DNA of 64,000 bases from Henriciella marina DSM 19595 (GTDB taxonomy: Bacteria; Pseudomonadota; Alphaproteobacteria; Caulobacterales; Hyphomonadaceae). The DNA lies in NCBI RefSeq assembly GCF_000376805.1, contig NZ_AQXT01000002.1, positions 186,001-250,000 on the forward strand, read 5' to 3'. The notes below the pieces were generated by a model. It was not told the origin of the DNA and did not search any database. It saw only the letters and a program-made list of their open reading frames with translations. Shown piece by piece: positions 25,735 to 34,061 of the stretch. The translations under genes and the position numbers were made by a program. Every line of letters starts with the position of its first letter. Positions within the stretch are counted from its first letter, which is position 1.

Positions 25735-27267
25735 ATGAAAGACGTGATCGAAGCGCTTGAGGCCAAACGCGAAGAAGCCCGCCTCGGCGGCGGCGAAGGC
25801 CGCATCGCCAAACAGCATGAGAAGGGCAAGCTCACCGCGCGCGAACGCGTCACCCTCCTGCTCGATGAAGGCAGCTTCGAGGAAACCGACATGTTCGTGG
25901 AGCACCGCTCCCACGACTTCGGCATGGAGGAACAGCGTATTCCGGGCGACGGTGTCGTTACGGGCTTCGGCACGGTCAATGGCCGCCTGACCTACGTCTT
26001 CTCCAAGGATTTCACCGTCTTCGGCGGCTCGCTCTCGCTGGCCCAGTCGGAAAAGATCGTGAAGATCCAGAAGGCCGCTGCCCGCAATGGCGCGCCGGTC
26101 ATCGGTATCTTCGATGCGGGCGGCGCGCGTATCCAGGAAGGCGTCGATTCGCTCGCGGGCTATGCCGACATCTTCATGGAAAACGTCCTCTCCTCCGGCG
26201 TCATCCCGCAGATCTCCGTCATCATGGGGCCTTGCGCTGGCGGCGACGTCTATTCCCCCGCCATGACCGACTTCATCTTCATGGTGAAGGACACCTCCTA
26301 CATGTATGTGACCGGCCCTGACGTGGTCAAAACCGTCACCAATGAGGAAGTCACCCACGAAACCCTGGGCGGCGCGTCCATCCACGCCAAGAAATCCGGT
26401 GTTGCCGACGGCGCGTTCGACAATGATATCGAGGCGCTCATCCAGATGCGCCGCCTCATCGACTTCCTGCCGCTGTCGAACCGCGAGGAAGCGCCAAAGC
26501 GCCCAAGCTTCGATCATCCGGACCGCGTGGAGCACAGCCTCGACACGCTCATCCCGGACAATCCGAACACGCCCTACGATATGCGTGAACTGATCGAGAA
26601 GACCGCCGATGAAGGCGACTTCTTCGAAATCAGCCCGGATTTCGGCGCCAACATCCTCTGCGGTTTTGGCCGTATGGAAGGCTCCACGGTCGGCTTCGTT
26701 GCCAACCAGCCAATGACGCTCGCCGGCGTCCTCGACATTGACAGCTCCCGGAAGGCGGCCCGTTTCGTGCGCTTCTGCGACTGTTTCAACATCCCGATCG
26801 TCACTTTCGTGGACGTGCCGGGCTTCATGCCGGGCACCAAGCAGGAATATGGCGGCCTCATCAAGCATGGCGCAAAGCTCCTTTTTGCCTACGCCGAAGC
26901 CACCGTCCCGAAAGTCACCGTCATCACCCGAAAGGCCTATGGCGGCGCCTATGACGTGATGAGCTCCAAACACCTTCGCGGCGACATGAACTATGCCTGG
27001 CCAACGGCTGAAATCGCCGTCATGGGCGCCAAGGGCGCAGTGGAAATCATCTTCCGCAAGGACCTCGGCAATGACGAAAAGATCGCCGAGCACACCAAGA
27101 TGTACGAAGACAATTTCGCCAACCCCTACGTCGCCGCCCGCAAAGGCTATATCGACGACATCATCATGCCGCACAGCACGCGGCGCCGGGTCTGCAAGGC
27201 GCTTCGGACGCTACGTGGTAAAGAGCTCGAGAACCCGTGGAAAAAGCACGATAATATTCCGCTTTAG
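25735..27267 (+). CDS. pccB: Propionyl-CoA carboxylase beta subunit PccB
   Basis: Protein of 510 residues, the standard PccB length. Carboxyltransferase domains with [18 protein letters not shown] (34-51), [13 protein letters not shown], the acyl-CoA site [18 protein letters not shown], and the C-terminal half [16 protein letters not shown] and [15 protein letters not shown]. It transfers CO2 from carboxybiotin to propionyl-CoA, giving methylmalonyl-CoA. The partner pccA is 14 kb downstream on the same strand, with accessory DNA between. The stop is followed after 10 bases by a compositionally different ORF. Confidence 0.96.
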   Translation: MKDVIEALEAKREEARLGGGEGRIAKQHEKGKLTARERVTLLLDEGSFEETDMFVEHRSHDFGMEEQRIPGDGVVTGFGTVNGRLTYVFSKDFTVFGGSLSLAQSEKIVKIQKAAARNGAPVIGIFDAGGARIQEGVDSLAGYADIFMENVLSSGVIPQISVIMGPCAGGDVYSPAMTDFIFMVKDTSYMYVTGPDVVKTVTNEEVTHETLGGASIHAKKSGVADGAFDNDIEALIQMRRLIDFLPLSNREEAPKRPSFDHPDRVEHSLDTLIPDNPNTPYDMRELIEKTADEGDFFEISPDFGANILCGFGRMEGSTVGFVANQPMTLAGVLDIDSSRKAARFVRFCDCFNIPIVTFVDVPGFMPGTKQEYGGLIKHGAKLLFAYAEATVPKVTVITRKAYGGAYDVMSSKHLRGDMNYAWPTAEIAVMGAKGAVEIIFRKDLGNDEKIAEHTKMYEDNFANPYVAARKGYIDDIIMPHSTRRRVCKALRTLRGKELENPWKKHDNIPL

Positions 27268-27277
27268 GGGGTAGGAC

Positions 27278-28768
27278 TTGGCTCTAGTTGGTGGCACCGC
27301 TAAAATTCGGCATGCTGAGACCGGCCAGATATTTGAAATTCTGTCTTCTGAACTGGAATTCGAAACTACTAGCGCAGACGAACGGCAAATGGGGTTCGAA
27401 CGCGGTTATGAGGCTCGGGTTGATCACCCTTATCTCGGCGAACTTATCTGGATGGTTTGGGAGTATCCTTCTGGGGTCGAGAACTATCGCGAATCTTCAG
27501 TTGAGCCACACACACTACTTGAAGACTTTACTTTCGACTTCAGTGAAGGGGAATTCGAAAATCAGATAGCTGAACGGCGGCGTGCTCGAATACAACAGAT
27601 GGTGGAATGGTTTTTTGAACGATTTGAAGATCCCGCCCACGAGACACCGTACAATGGCCGAGAAGGTGGCTACTTGTACATCCATGGAGGTCCCTACTCT
27701 GCGGCAGATGAGCTTTGGAGTAACTTTGCGAACGAAGATGATGAATTAATCGACGCCGCAGTTGCTGAGATTGAGTCTGACGGAACCGTGGATTGGGCTC
27801 CCGTCCGCGGTTCGGACTACGATGTTGATGAACCTGAGCCTTGGGCCGATTCTCAAAATGATCCGCAGTTTCCGAATGAGATTGATGAAATAATTGCTGG
27901 GCTAGCACCTCAGAACTCATATCCAGCGTTCGAGCTAGATGAATCTGGTATCGTGAGGATGGTTCAGGCGCCAGACAAATTGCCGCCAGAAGGTAATCAA
28001 GAGATTCTCAGCGAATTGCTCGCCAACGCACGATCATTGAGGCAGGCACTTCTTGGTACTAATGCCCACGTCGCGCTGTTGTCTGTGGTCGAAAGGTACT
28101 TTTCTGTACTTGAGCAAGAAACCTTTTCCGTCTCCCAGTTATACTCTCGAGGAGTAAGTCTAGAAATTGGGGCCGAGGTTGCAGCACAGGCAATTCAAGG
28201 TCAGGAGCTACCTTCGCTAACCATAGAGGCCGACACCTATCTTAATGCAGTACTGTCATTGCATGGCAGCTACATCATGAGTGACCCGGTAGGAGCAAAT
28301 TTGGTTCGCGCCTCCGCTGAATATCAGCGCTCTGAGGGCGGACGGGAGACCGCTTCGACAGCGATCAGAGATATTCAACAAGCCGTAGAGGATCTCCCCG
28401 AATTATTCGAAGAATCTGTGAGGTCTGAGATTTCGCTTGCTGTCAAAAGCATAGGCTTAGGTGCGCATCCCGAGAGGAGTAACCAGATTGCGGTAAGAAC
28501 TGTGGGCAATTTGGTCGCTGGAATATTGTCGGGCCTTAAGAGGCATGCAGGCACAGCCCTACTATCAGGTATTCTAATTGAATCCGCAACTGGGAGTTCC
28601 CTGATCGTTGGAGGAGCCGCTCATTTCGATGCTGTTGTGGCATTCCTGTCTGCTAACGCATCTTCTTTCCGAGCCTTCTTTGGGGCTTTTGGAGCGGACA
28701 CTGGATGGGTATCACCATTAACAAGGCTCTTTGACCGAATTGGTGCTATCTCGTTGCCGCAAAATTAG
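27278..28768 (+). CDS. Foreign-looking hypothetical protein with C-terminal hydrophobic segment
   Basis: Protein of 496 residues, TTG start with AGGGGGTAGGA just upstream. Codon use is plainly unlike its neighbours: many A/T-ending codons and an AT-rich downstream flank. N-terminal 200 residues are acidic and contain WFFERFEDPAHETPYNGRE followed by GGYLYIHGGPYSAADEL (residues 113-149), a block I associate from memory with N-terminal modules of HEPN/RES-type and other conflict-system proteins (low certainty). The middle is helical (about 240-400). The C-terminus (about 405-480) has two or three hydrophobic, Gly/Ala-rich stretches that could span a membrane. A solitary transferred gene and possible defence effector; function not established. 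Confidence 0.75.
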   Translation: MALVGGTAKIRHAETGQIFEILSSELEFETTSADERQMGFERGYEARVDHPYLGELIWMVWEYPSGVENYRESSVEPHTLLEDFTFDFSEGEFENQIAERRRARIQQMVEWFFERFEDPAHETPYNGREGGYLYIHGGPYSAADELWSNFANEDDELIDAAVAEIESDGTVDWAPVRGSDYDVDEPEPWADSQNDPQFPNEIDEIIAGLAPQNSYPAFELDESGIVRMVQAPDKLPPEGNQEILSELLANARSLRQALLGTNAHVALLSVVERYFSVLEQETFSVSQLYSRGVSLEIGAEVAAQAIQGQELPSLTIEADTYLNAVLSLHGSYIMSDPVGANLVRASAEYQRSEGGRETASTAIRDIQQAVEDLPELFEESVRSEISLAVKSIGLGAHPERSNQIAVRTVGNLVAGILSGLKRHAGTALLSGILIESATGSSLIVGGAAHFDAVVAFLSANASSFRAFFGAFGADTGWVSPLTRLFDRIGAISLPQN

Positions 28769-29141
28769 ATATTTGCCCTGTTTAGCCGAACTGCTTTTTT
28801 CTTTCGAATTATATGACTATACGAAGATTATACATCGATACAGGAATGTCGAACAAGAGACTATGTAATCGGCCCCTAGCCTATCCTTAGGCAGGAAGAT
28901 TGGGGACGTCCGACTTTCAATAGTTCTCAGCCGTGCACACGCAACGCTCGAAGTCCTGCGTCGCCCTCGATGGCGCAGCCATCTGAGGGTCCATCTCCTG
29001 CTATCGCCACAAGACGCTGCGTTGAGGCCGTGAGATGGACGCCCGGACCGCGTGCCGCGGCCCGGCGTGACGCAGAAAGGTGAAGTCGCGCGGGGGAACA
29101 AGGCCCGTATGATTGATCCACTTAAACCTGGGTCCTCCCTC
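28769..29141. other. AT-rich then GC-rich stretch without a convincing gene
   Basis: Starts AT-rich (flank of the foreign ORF), turning GC-rich near 28920. Possible reading frames have no ribosome site and look like translated structure rather than protein. I see no RNA family I can name. The stretch runs into the repeat mosaic that follows. Confidence 0.5.
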
Positions 29142-29381
29142 TCCGCAGACCCCTGCGCAAGCAGGGGTCCATGGTGCTTTGTTTCAGCGTTGCGCAATGG
29201 ATACCTGCTCCTCATCCAGAGCCTGCCGAAGGACGCAAGGGTCTGCGGAAACGGGGCGCTTCGGTTGCTCCCCCCTCCGCCCTGCCGGGCACCTCCCCCG
29301 CAAGCGGGGGAGGAAGCAATGCCGCACCGTCTCGGGTTTCTTCTTCCCCCGTGAACGGGGGAAGTGGCCCGCGTATGCGGG
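29142..29381. repeat. Mosaic of short GC-rich hairpins
   Basis: Outer arms TCCGCAGACCC (29142-29152) and GGGTCTGCGGA (29239-29249) are exact complements and enclose a hairpin ACCCCTGC-gcaa-GCAGGGGT (29149-29168). Then follow a 10-base stem with two-base loop at 29292-29313 (CCTCCCCCGC / GCGGGGGAGG), a related one at 29343-29364 (CTTCCCCCGT / ACGGGGGAAG), and CCCGC-gtat-GCGGG at 29368-29381. No coding potential; looks like an accumulation site of palindromic elements. Confidence 0.7.
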
Positions 29382-29435
29382 TCGAAGGGGGCGAAACCGG
29401 TCTCGACACCTCCTCATACACCGCACCGCCCAAGT

Positions 29436-29556
29436 GGCGTCATTCCGGCCGGGCCCGGACTTGATCCGGGGGCGCGCCGGGACTTGAGTTGGCGAGGCGC
29501 ACACCGTGCAGCGCGGGGTCCCGGATATTTGCTGGGGCAAATTCCGGGATGACGCC
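29436..29556. repeat. REPIN-like doublet, second copy
   Basis: Outer arms GGCGTCATTCCGG (29436-29448) and CCGGGATGACGCC (29544-29556) are complementary but for one base. Inside are CCCGGA-cttga-TCCGGG (29454-29470) and the ATTTGC/GCAAAT hairpin (29518-29550) shared with the copy at 22271-22306. The left unit differs from the other copy, as expected in a diversified family. Confidence 0.72.
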
Positions 29557-29623
29557 GTGAGGCGTCAGCAGGGGGAAACTCCAAATCCATCCCACCCCTC
29601 AAAACCACCCCCATAATCCCACC

Positions 29624-29998
29624 ATGCTGACCCGCGCGTGGATCCTCGAAACCCTTACCCGTCTGCCGGTCTGGACCTGGCCGCTTTTCCTGTTCGAGGT
29701 GTGGGCGGTGGAGCGTTATTACCGGGCCTATCGCGCGGCCAACCCCATCGGTATGATGGGGGTCGCAGTCCTGCCCAATGGGCGGATCGTCATCACATTA
29801 CAGGTCGCAGGCGGGAACAGGGCGGAGCCTTCGCGGCGCGGCATTGCGCCCTCCGCTTCGTGGAAACGCCTCGCGCCGGGCGCAGACTTTGCCGCTCTGG
29901 CGCATCCATTGCTTTTGCACCTTGTATGCACCCTCACGGCACCGCTGGTGCACCTTGCGCGCCCGCTCCAGCCAGCGAGACCGCTCGCTCCGCCATAG
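29624..29998 (+). CDS. Doubtful small hypothetical protein
   Basis: Open frame of 124 residues after the repeats. The first 60 residues look protein-like (WILETLTRLPVWTWPLFLFEVWAVERYYRAYRAANP, then MGVAVLPNGRIVITLQVAG), with one possible membrane segment near 13-27. The second half is less convincing (Pro/Leu/Ala-rich). No Shine-Dalgarno is visible. It could be the start of a longer gene truncated by drift. I keep it as low confidence and do not assign a function. Confidence 0.4.
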   Translation: MLTRAWILETLTRLPVWTWPLFLFEVWAVERYYRAYRAANPIGMMGVAVLPNGRIVITLQVAGGNRAEPSRRGIAPSASWKRLAPGADFAALAHPLLLHLVCTLTAPLVHLARPLQPARPLAPP

Positions 29999-30073
29999 CT
30001 CCGTGCGCCGAAAACCAGACCTCTAACGCCGCAAGTCTCACCGCCTCCGCGGCCGCACGTGCTGGCCGATCAT

Positions 30074-30778
30074 CTAATGCTTGCGGTCGCAGGCGTTGGT
30101 GGTGAACAGGTCTGCGATGACGCCTTCGCAATCGCGGTCCTTGCGGTGGTGGCGATCGCGGTGAGGGCGATGGCGGCGGTCATGCCGGTCGCTGCGCGGA
30201 TAGCTTTGGCCATAGACCCGGCGTTGCACGACGGGCGCGGCAATTGAGGCGCGGAGTTCGGCGAGCGACAGCGAGACTTCCGTGAACCGGTCCTGCGACC
30301 GCTCCCAGGAGGCGAGCGAGCCGACGCAGGCGCCTTCCTGATAATCGCGCTGATGCATGCAGGCGGCATAGGCGCGGCAGGAGCCCTCGGCAAAGCGATA
30401 GGCCGCATCGAGATCGATCTCGAAAGCGCGCATTATCTCGGTGCGTTCGGTCTGCGGCCCTGCTGGCGGCTGATCCACGCGCAAATTGCCCTGGGTCGAT
30501 TGCGAGCGCTCGTTTACATCGCCGCCTGAAGCAAAGCCGGTGATCAGAAGTGCGCGCGCCGCCTCGATGCGTTCATCACGCTGGGCGCGCAGGGAGTCCA
30601 CTTCGCACACTTGCAGGGCGGTATCGATGGCGATCGCGTCTGCGGTGGCGACAACGGGGGCAACATTCGGCGGATAGTAGGGGCCCGCCGGGAGGGGCAC
30701 ATAAGGCTGCTTATGAGCCGCGCAGCCGACGAGCGCGGTAGCGCCAATCAGCACGCTTAGAAGGGTCAATTTGCGCAT
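30074..30778 (-). CDS. Lipoprotein of unknown function, third gene of the envelope operon
   Basis: Protein of 234 residues from the ATG at 30778, which has AGGAC upstream and begins a lipoprotein signal with lipobox LVGC (C19). Mature protein: a Pro-rich linker (PYVPLPAGPYYPPNVAPV), a helical segment with several Cys (CEVD, CRAYAACMHQRDYQEGACVG), and a basic His/Arg/Asp tail (SDRHDRRHRPHRDRHHRKDRD). CRAYAACM is reminiscent of small proteins with paired-Cys helices. Lies 25 bases after the SEL1/PG-binding gene. The tail could bind peptidoglycan or metal; untested. Confidence 0.75.
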   Translation of the reverse strand: MRKLTLLSVLIGATALVGCAAHKQPYVPLPAGPYYPPNVAPVVATADAIAIDTALQVCEVDSLRAQRDERIEAARALLITGFASGGDVNERSQSTQGNLRVDQPPAGPQTERTEIMRAFEIDLDAAYRFAEGSCRAYAACMHQRDYQEGACVGSLASWERSQDRFTEVSLSLAELRASIAAPVVQRRVYGQSYPRSDRHDRRHRPHRDRHHRKDRDCEGVIADLFTTNACDRKH

Positions 30779-30803
30779 CGGTCCTGTCCTTTTGATCTTG
30801 CCG

Positions 30804-32189
30804 CTACCGGCTTGCATTGGCGTCTAGACACCCGGCGGCAGCCGGGGGGACGCGGGCGCGCATGGCGTTGCGCAGGATTTCCATTGCCCGCGCGCCGCGC
30901 CCGGGCGTTTCGCTGGCCTCTTCCTCGATTTCCTGGCGGATCCGCGCCCAGCGCACCTGGGAGTTCGGGGCATGGACCAGTTCAGGGGTCGATCGGAGGC
31001 GGCGGGCTATGTCATGACCGAGATCAGCCGCGTCGCGCAGATAAGCGTCAGCGCGCTCGGGATTTTCGACGATGGCGCAGAGCCGGTAGGAGCCGAAAAC
31101 CGCACCGGTGCCATAGATCACCGCCAGATTGAAATTGGCGTCGGGATCGCCGCGCACGGCGGCCATTTCCAGCCATTCCAGCGCCAGATCGGTATTCTGC
31201 ACCACGCCGAGGCCCACCGCGTGCATGATCCCCAGGACGTTCTGGACGCCGGGATCGCGGGCGGTCTGGGCGGCATGACACATGAGCTGGGAGGTCTGGC
31301 GCGGGGTCAGCGAGGCGGTCTCGTCATAGCCCAGCTCCCGCTGGAAGGCCCGCACAGCCCGGCGCGTCTCCGCCCCATACGCGCCATCAATCGTGCCGCT
31401 GTAATATCCCAGCGCCGTGAGCGCGGCCTGACGCAGGTTGAGCCCGATCACATCGGCCATCACACTGCCTGGGTCGCGCGCAATCCGGGCGAGACTCTCC
31501 TGCGAGACCGGACAATCCACCAGATGGGCCTGCAGGCGGCGTTGGGCTAGGATCGATGATTGCGCACCGAACGGACGGCCCCAGGCGACCGACCGGTTCC
31601 AGTAACGCATCGCGGCTTCGCGCGATTCCGGCATCAGCGGGCGTCCGCCCGCGCGCTCACAGCCAAAATCGATAATCGAGGAATAGGCCTCGCCGCAATC
31701 AAGCTCCAGCGTGGTCAGCTCGGCATCCCCGCGCAGCAGCCAGTACCGCGCCGCTTCGCTATAGACCCGTGCGGCGATGGGCCGGGGCACGCATTCCGCC
31801 GCCCCGTAGACGCAAACCAGCGCGGCGTTCGTGCCGCCCGTGCCCGGGGCGACGGTTTCCAGATGAAATCCCCAGGGTTCGGCCGGGAAGGAATCGCGGT
31901 GACGCCCGGACCAGCTCCGGTCGGAATTGATCCAGGTTGTGGGGGGCGGATCGCTGGGATGGCTGCCGCGCGGCGTCCAGCCGCCTTCCTGTCGCGACAA
32001 TTCCGGCCGGGAGCGCGGTTCCCACACATCTGTCGACCTGACACTGATGCGTTCATCCGCTGGATCTAGGTCGGCCTGGACGTCGAACCCCGATGGCTGC
32101 GCCTTGCTGTCGGCTGCCAGGAGCGCCGCAGCGCCGCCCACGCCCAGCAGGCCCAGGGCCAGGGTGATGAGGATGTAGATCCGGTTCAT
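30804..32189 (-). CDS. Membrane-anchored peptidoglycan-binding / SEL1-repeat protein
   Basis: Protein of 461 residues. An N-terminal membrane anchor (about 5-25), a proline-rich spacer (50-100), then a domain of unknown type with Cys pairs (LVCVYGAAECVP). A PG_binding_1 domain follows (about 245-305: AALTALGYYSGTIDGAYGAETRRAVRAFQREL), then SEL1-type repeats (about 310-395: AHAVGLGVVQNTDLALEWLEMAAVRGDPDANFNLAVIYGTG-like). Such combinations occur in divisome and polarity proteins of Caulobacterales (compare PodJ, DipM-associated factors), but I cannot assign an orthologue. Coupled by ATGA to the upstream gene and likely CtrA-controlled. Confidence 0.85.
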   Translation of the reverse strand: MNRIYILITLALGLLGVGGAAALLAADSKAQPSGFDVQADLDPADERISVRSTDVWEPRSRPELSRQEGGWTPRGSHPSDPPPTTWINSDRSWSGRHRDSFPAEPWGFHLETVAPGTGGTNAALVCVYGAAECVPRPIAARVYSEAARYWLLRGDAELTTLELDCGEAYSSIIDFGCERAGGRPLMPESREAAMRYWNRSVAWGRPFGAQSSILAQRRLQAHLVDCPVSQESLARIARDPGSVMADVIGLNLRQAALTALGYYSGTIDGAYGAETRRAVRAFQRELGYDETASLTPRQTSQLMCHAAQTARDPGVQNVLGIMHAVGLGVVQNTDLALEWLEMAAVRGDPDANFNLAVIYGTGAVFGSYRLCAIVENPERADAYLRDAADLGHDIARRLRSTPELVHAPNSQVRWARIRQEIEEEASETPGRGARAMEILRNAMRARVPPAAAGCLDANASR

Positions 32190-32659
32190 GATCCCTGGTC
32201 CAATGTTCCGGGCGCGCCGACATAGGGCCGGTCCTGGATTTGCGGCGGAAGGGCGCCGCCGATTCCAAGGTCGTCCTGGGGATAGTGATAGCGCGGCTCA
32301 CAAACGGGCACTTTGCATATATCGGACGCTTCCACGCACACGTCCGCATCGCGTCCGATGAAGCTATTCTCTGCCAGACGACCGTCAAAATAGCGGTGGC
32401 GATACTCGTCCCGTTCGAGATCGTCGACATAGGCGTCATAGGCGCGCTGGGAGAGCTGGACCCTCAGAATGCCAGCAAAGCACTGGCAGTTGTAACCCCC
32501 ATAGGTGTCGGTGCAGGCCTGGTAGATCGGGTCGTTGCTCTGCTTGACCGAGAACATGGCGATCCACCAGGCGCCAAACAGCAACAGGATGATGACGATC
32601 AGGCCGAGAAGGGGCCAGATCCAGCCCACCCCAGAGGAATATCGAGCCTGCTCATGCAT
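32186..32659 (-). CDS. Single-pass membrane protein, first gene of the envelope operon
   Basis: Protein of 157 residues from the ATG at 32659. The N-terminus is short, then a strong membrane helix (about 10-36, WIWPLLGLIVIILLLFGAWW). The periplasmic part has six Cys, in ACTDTYGGYNCQCF and CVEASDICKVPVC, so it is probably disulfide-bonded. No known family recognised. Its stop overlaps the start of the PG-binding protein (4 bases). A CtrA-type site sits 47 to 78 bases upstream of the start. Confidence 0.75.
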   Translation of the reverse strand: MHEQARYSSGVGWIWPLLGLIVIILLLFGAWWIAMFSVKQSNDPIYQACTDTYGGYNCQCFAGILRVQLSQRAYDAYVDDLERDEYRHRYFDGRLAENSFIGRDADVCVEASDICKVPVCEPRYHYPQDDLGIGGALPPQIQDRPYVGAPGTLDQGS

Positions 32660-32699
32660 GTGTGCCTGTCCCCGCCCCACCACAGGCGTCCAGCCGTTG

Positions 32700-32737
32700 T
32701 TAAGGTTAACGTATGATTAAGTCCACCCGTTAACCAT
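32700..32737. promoter_or_regulatory. CtrA-type binding sites upstream of the envelope operon
   Basis: A perfect full site TTAACGTATGATTAA (TTAA-N7-TTAA) at 32706-32720, an extra TTAA at 32700, and the known CtrA half-site TTAACCAT at 32730-32737. This is the only such cluster I found in the window. CtrA is the cell-cycle master regulator of Caulobacterales and relatives; binding here is inferred. Confidence 0.65.
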
Positions 32738-33040
32738 AAAAGCGCGCTGAGAGCGGGGCCGAACTTGTCCGGCGTGCGCCATGGCAGCGCTTGCGCCCGG
32801 CGAGGGGGTTTGCCACCTTTGCGAACGCGCCTGCAAAACACCGTCCAAACACCGTGGGTGCACCCTCAGAAGACCGCTTTTGGATCGGCCGGCCCCCTCG
32901 CGCCCTCCTGAGGCAGACTTTAAAGCCTATTCAGATCCTCAATGTACGCCAGCGACAGGCCCGTCTGGCACCGCTGGCGCAGGCAGTGGCAGAGGGTGAT
33001 GACGGGCGGGGTAGGGGCCGCTATGCTGGGGGGAAGGAAT
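32738..33040. other. Intergenic stretch between the envelope operon and DUF411 gene
   Basis: About 300 bases. A frame for a short Cys-containing peptide exists (CHLCERAC from 32781) but lacks support. Nothing else recognisable except the strong ribosome site for the following gene at its end. Confidence 0.5.
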
Positions 33041-33544
33041 ATGCCTCTGAAAGGTCATCTCATGCCGAAACTCTTTACCTCCGCCATTGCCAGCCTCGCG
33101 CTCGCCGGCGCCGTCTTTACCGGCTGGACGCTCTTTTCAGCGCCGGTCCCGGCGCATGCCCAGACGGTGAATGTGCACAAGACACCGTGGTGTGGCTGCT
33201 GCGCGAAATGGGCCGATCACCTGGAAGAGAACGGCTTCGACGTCGTCATTCATGAGCATGAAGACCTGACGCCCATCCGCAGCGAGCTTGGCGTGCCGGG
33301 AGAGCTGCAGAGCTGTCATACCGGCGAAGTGAGCGGCTATGCGGTCGAGGGCCATGTCCCCGCCGCCGATATCCGCCGCCTGCTGGCAGAGCTGCCTTCG
33401 GCTCACGGGCTTTCGGTGCCGGGCATGCCAGCTGGTTCACCGGGTATGGAAATGGGGGACCGGATCGATCCTTACGACGTCATCCTGTTCGGCGAAGCGG
33501 GCAATTCGGTCTGGTCCAGCCATCAAGACGGCCACGATCACTAA
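33041..33544 (+). CDS. DUF411 family periplasmic metal-binding protein
   Basis: Protein of 167 residues from the ATG at 33041 (strong GGGGGAAGGAAT before it; a second ATG at 33062 also begins the signal peptide). Signal cleaved after AHA (residue 40). The DUF411 core has KTPWCGCCAKWADHL (C51, C53, C54) and LQSCHTGEVSGYAVEGHVPAADIRRLL with C92-H93. A Met/His-rich C-terminus (GMPAGSPGMEMGD, HQDGHDH) suits copper. These proteins are often found with copper and other heavy-metal resistance genes. Convergent with a broken DoxX-like gene, overlapping by 4 bases. Confidence 0.9.
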   Translation: MPLKGHLMPKLFTSAIASLALAGAVFTGWTLFSAPVPAHAQTVNVHKTPWCGCCAKWADHLEENGFDVVIHEHEDLTPIRSELGVPGELQSCHTGEVSGYAVEGHVPAADIRRLLAELPSAHGLSVPGMPAGSPGMEMGDRIDPYDVILFGEAGNSVWSSHQDGHDH

Positions 33545-33902
33545 GCGAGCCCCCGCCGCTGCCAGAGCCAGAAGCCGAGCCCGATGAGGACCAGCTGGAC
33601 CGAAACGCGGGCGCTGGCGGCCCACGGGACCGAGAAGATCGGGTCCGCGCGGAAGAAGTCCCAGAGATGGATCGGCAGGTAGACAATGCACATGATCGCA
33701 AAGGCAAAGCCCGCCAGCGCGCGGGTGCGGGGCACCAGGACTGCGACCCCGACTACGATCTCTGCAATGCCGGACAGATAGACGATGGCAAACTTCGGCA
33801 GGCCGTCCGGAATCGCCCGGAAAATGTCTCTGGCGTGATCATGTGAAAGACGCCGCCCGCCAGCATCCATGCGGCGATCAGAAGAATAGCGAACCAGTGC
33901 AT
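33541..33902 (-). pseudogene. DoxX-like membrane protein, disrupted by a single-base frameshift
   Basis: The N-terminal part (MHWFAILLIAAWMLAGGVFHM) reads from the ATG at 33902, which has AAGGAAA upstream. The rest (AIPDGLPKFAIVYLSGIAEIVVG onward to the stop at 33541) is in another frame. Joined near 33821-33824 they give a full four-helix DoxX/MauE-type protein of about 120 residues, with the family pattern GV.H...P..F...P..LP....VYLSG.AEI..G. Adding one base to the run of four A at 33821-33824 restores the frame. Either a real, recent mutation or a sequencing error in a homopolymer. DoxX-like proteins are often redox or stress-related. Confidence 0.75.
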
Positions 33903-34061
33903 GGGCGGTTTCCTTACCGAATTGTCATGCCCTAATCCTTGCGATGGATTGGACGCCGCGTGCAAGCGGATGCTAGGTAAAGGTATTGATTGCGTTTGAA
34001 ATTACTTTCGGCCCGCCGCCAGACGAGGCGTGGGCCAGAACAAACTGGAGTGACAACAATA

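Noticed and set aside
25705-27174. 489-codon minus-strand frame opposite pccB
   Set aside because: Antisense shadow, His/Asp-rich artefact.
28817-29215. 132-codon minus-strand frame in the repeat region
   Set aside because: Arg/Ser-rich translation of structured DNA with no ribosome site. Kept as non-coding.
29142-29556. CRISPR array
   Set aside because: Hairpins differ from one another and there is no regular repeat-spacer pattern or cas gene.
29638-30105. 155-codon plus-strand frame overlapping the doubtful ORF at 29624
   Set aside because: Arg/Ala/Pro-rich, runs into the end of the opposing lipoprotein gene; less protein-like than the other frame.
32781-32999. 72-codon frame with CHLCERAC
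   Set aside because: No ribosome site, Pro-rich tail, and no family support beyond the Cys pairs.
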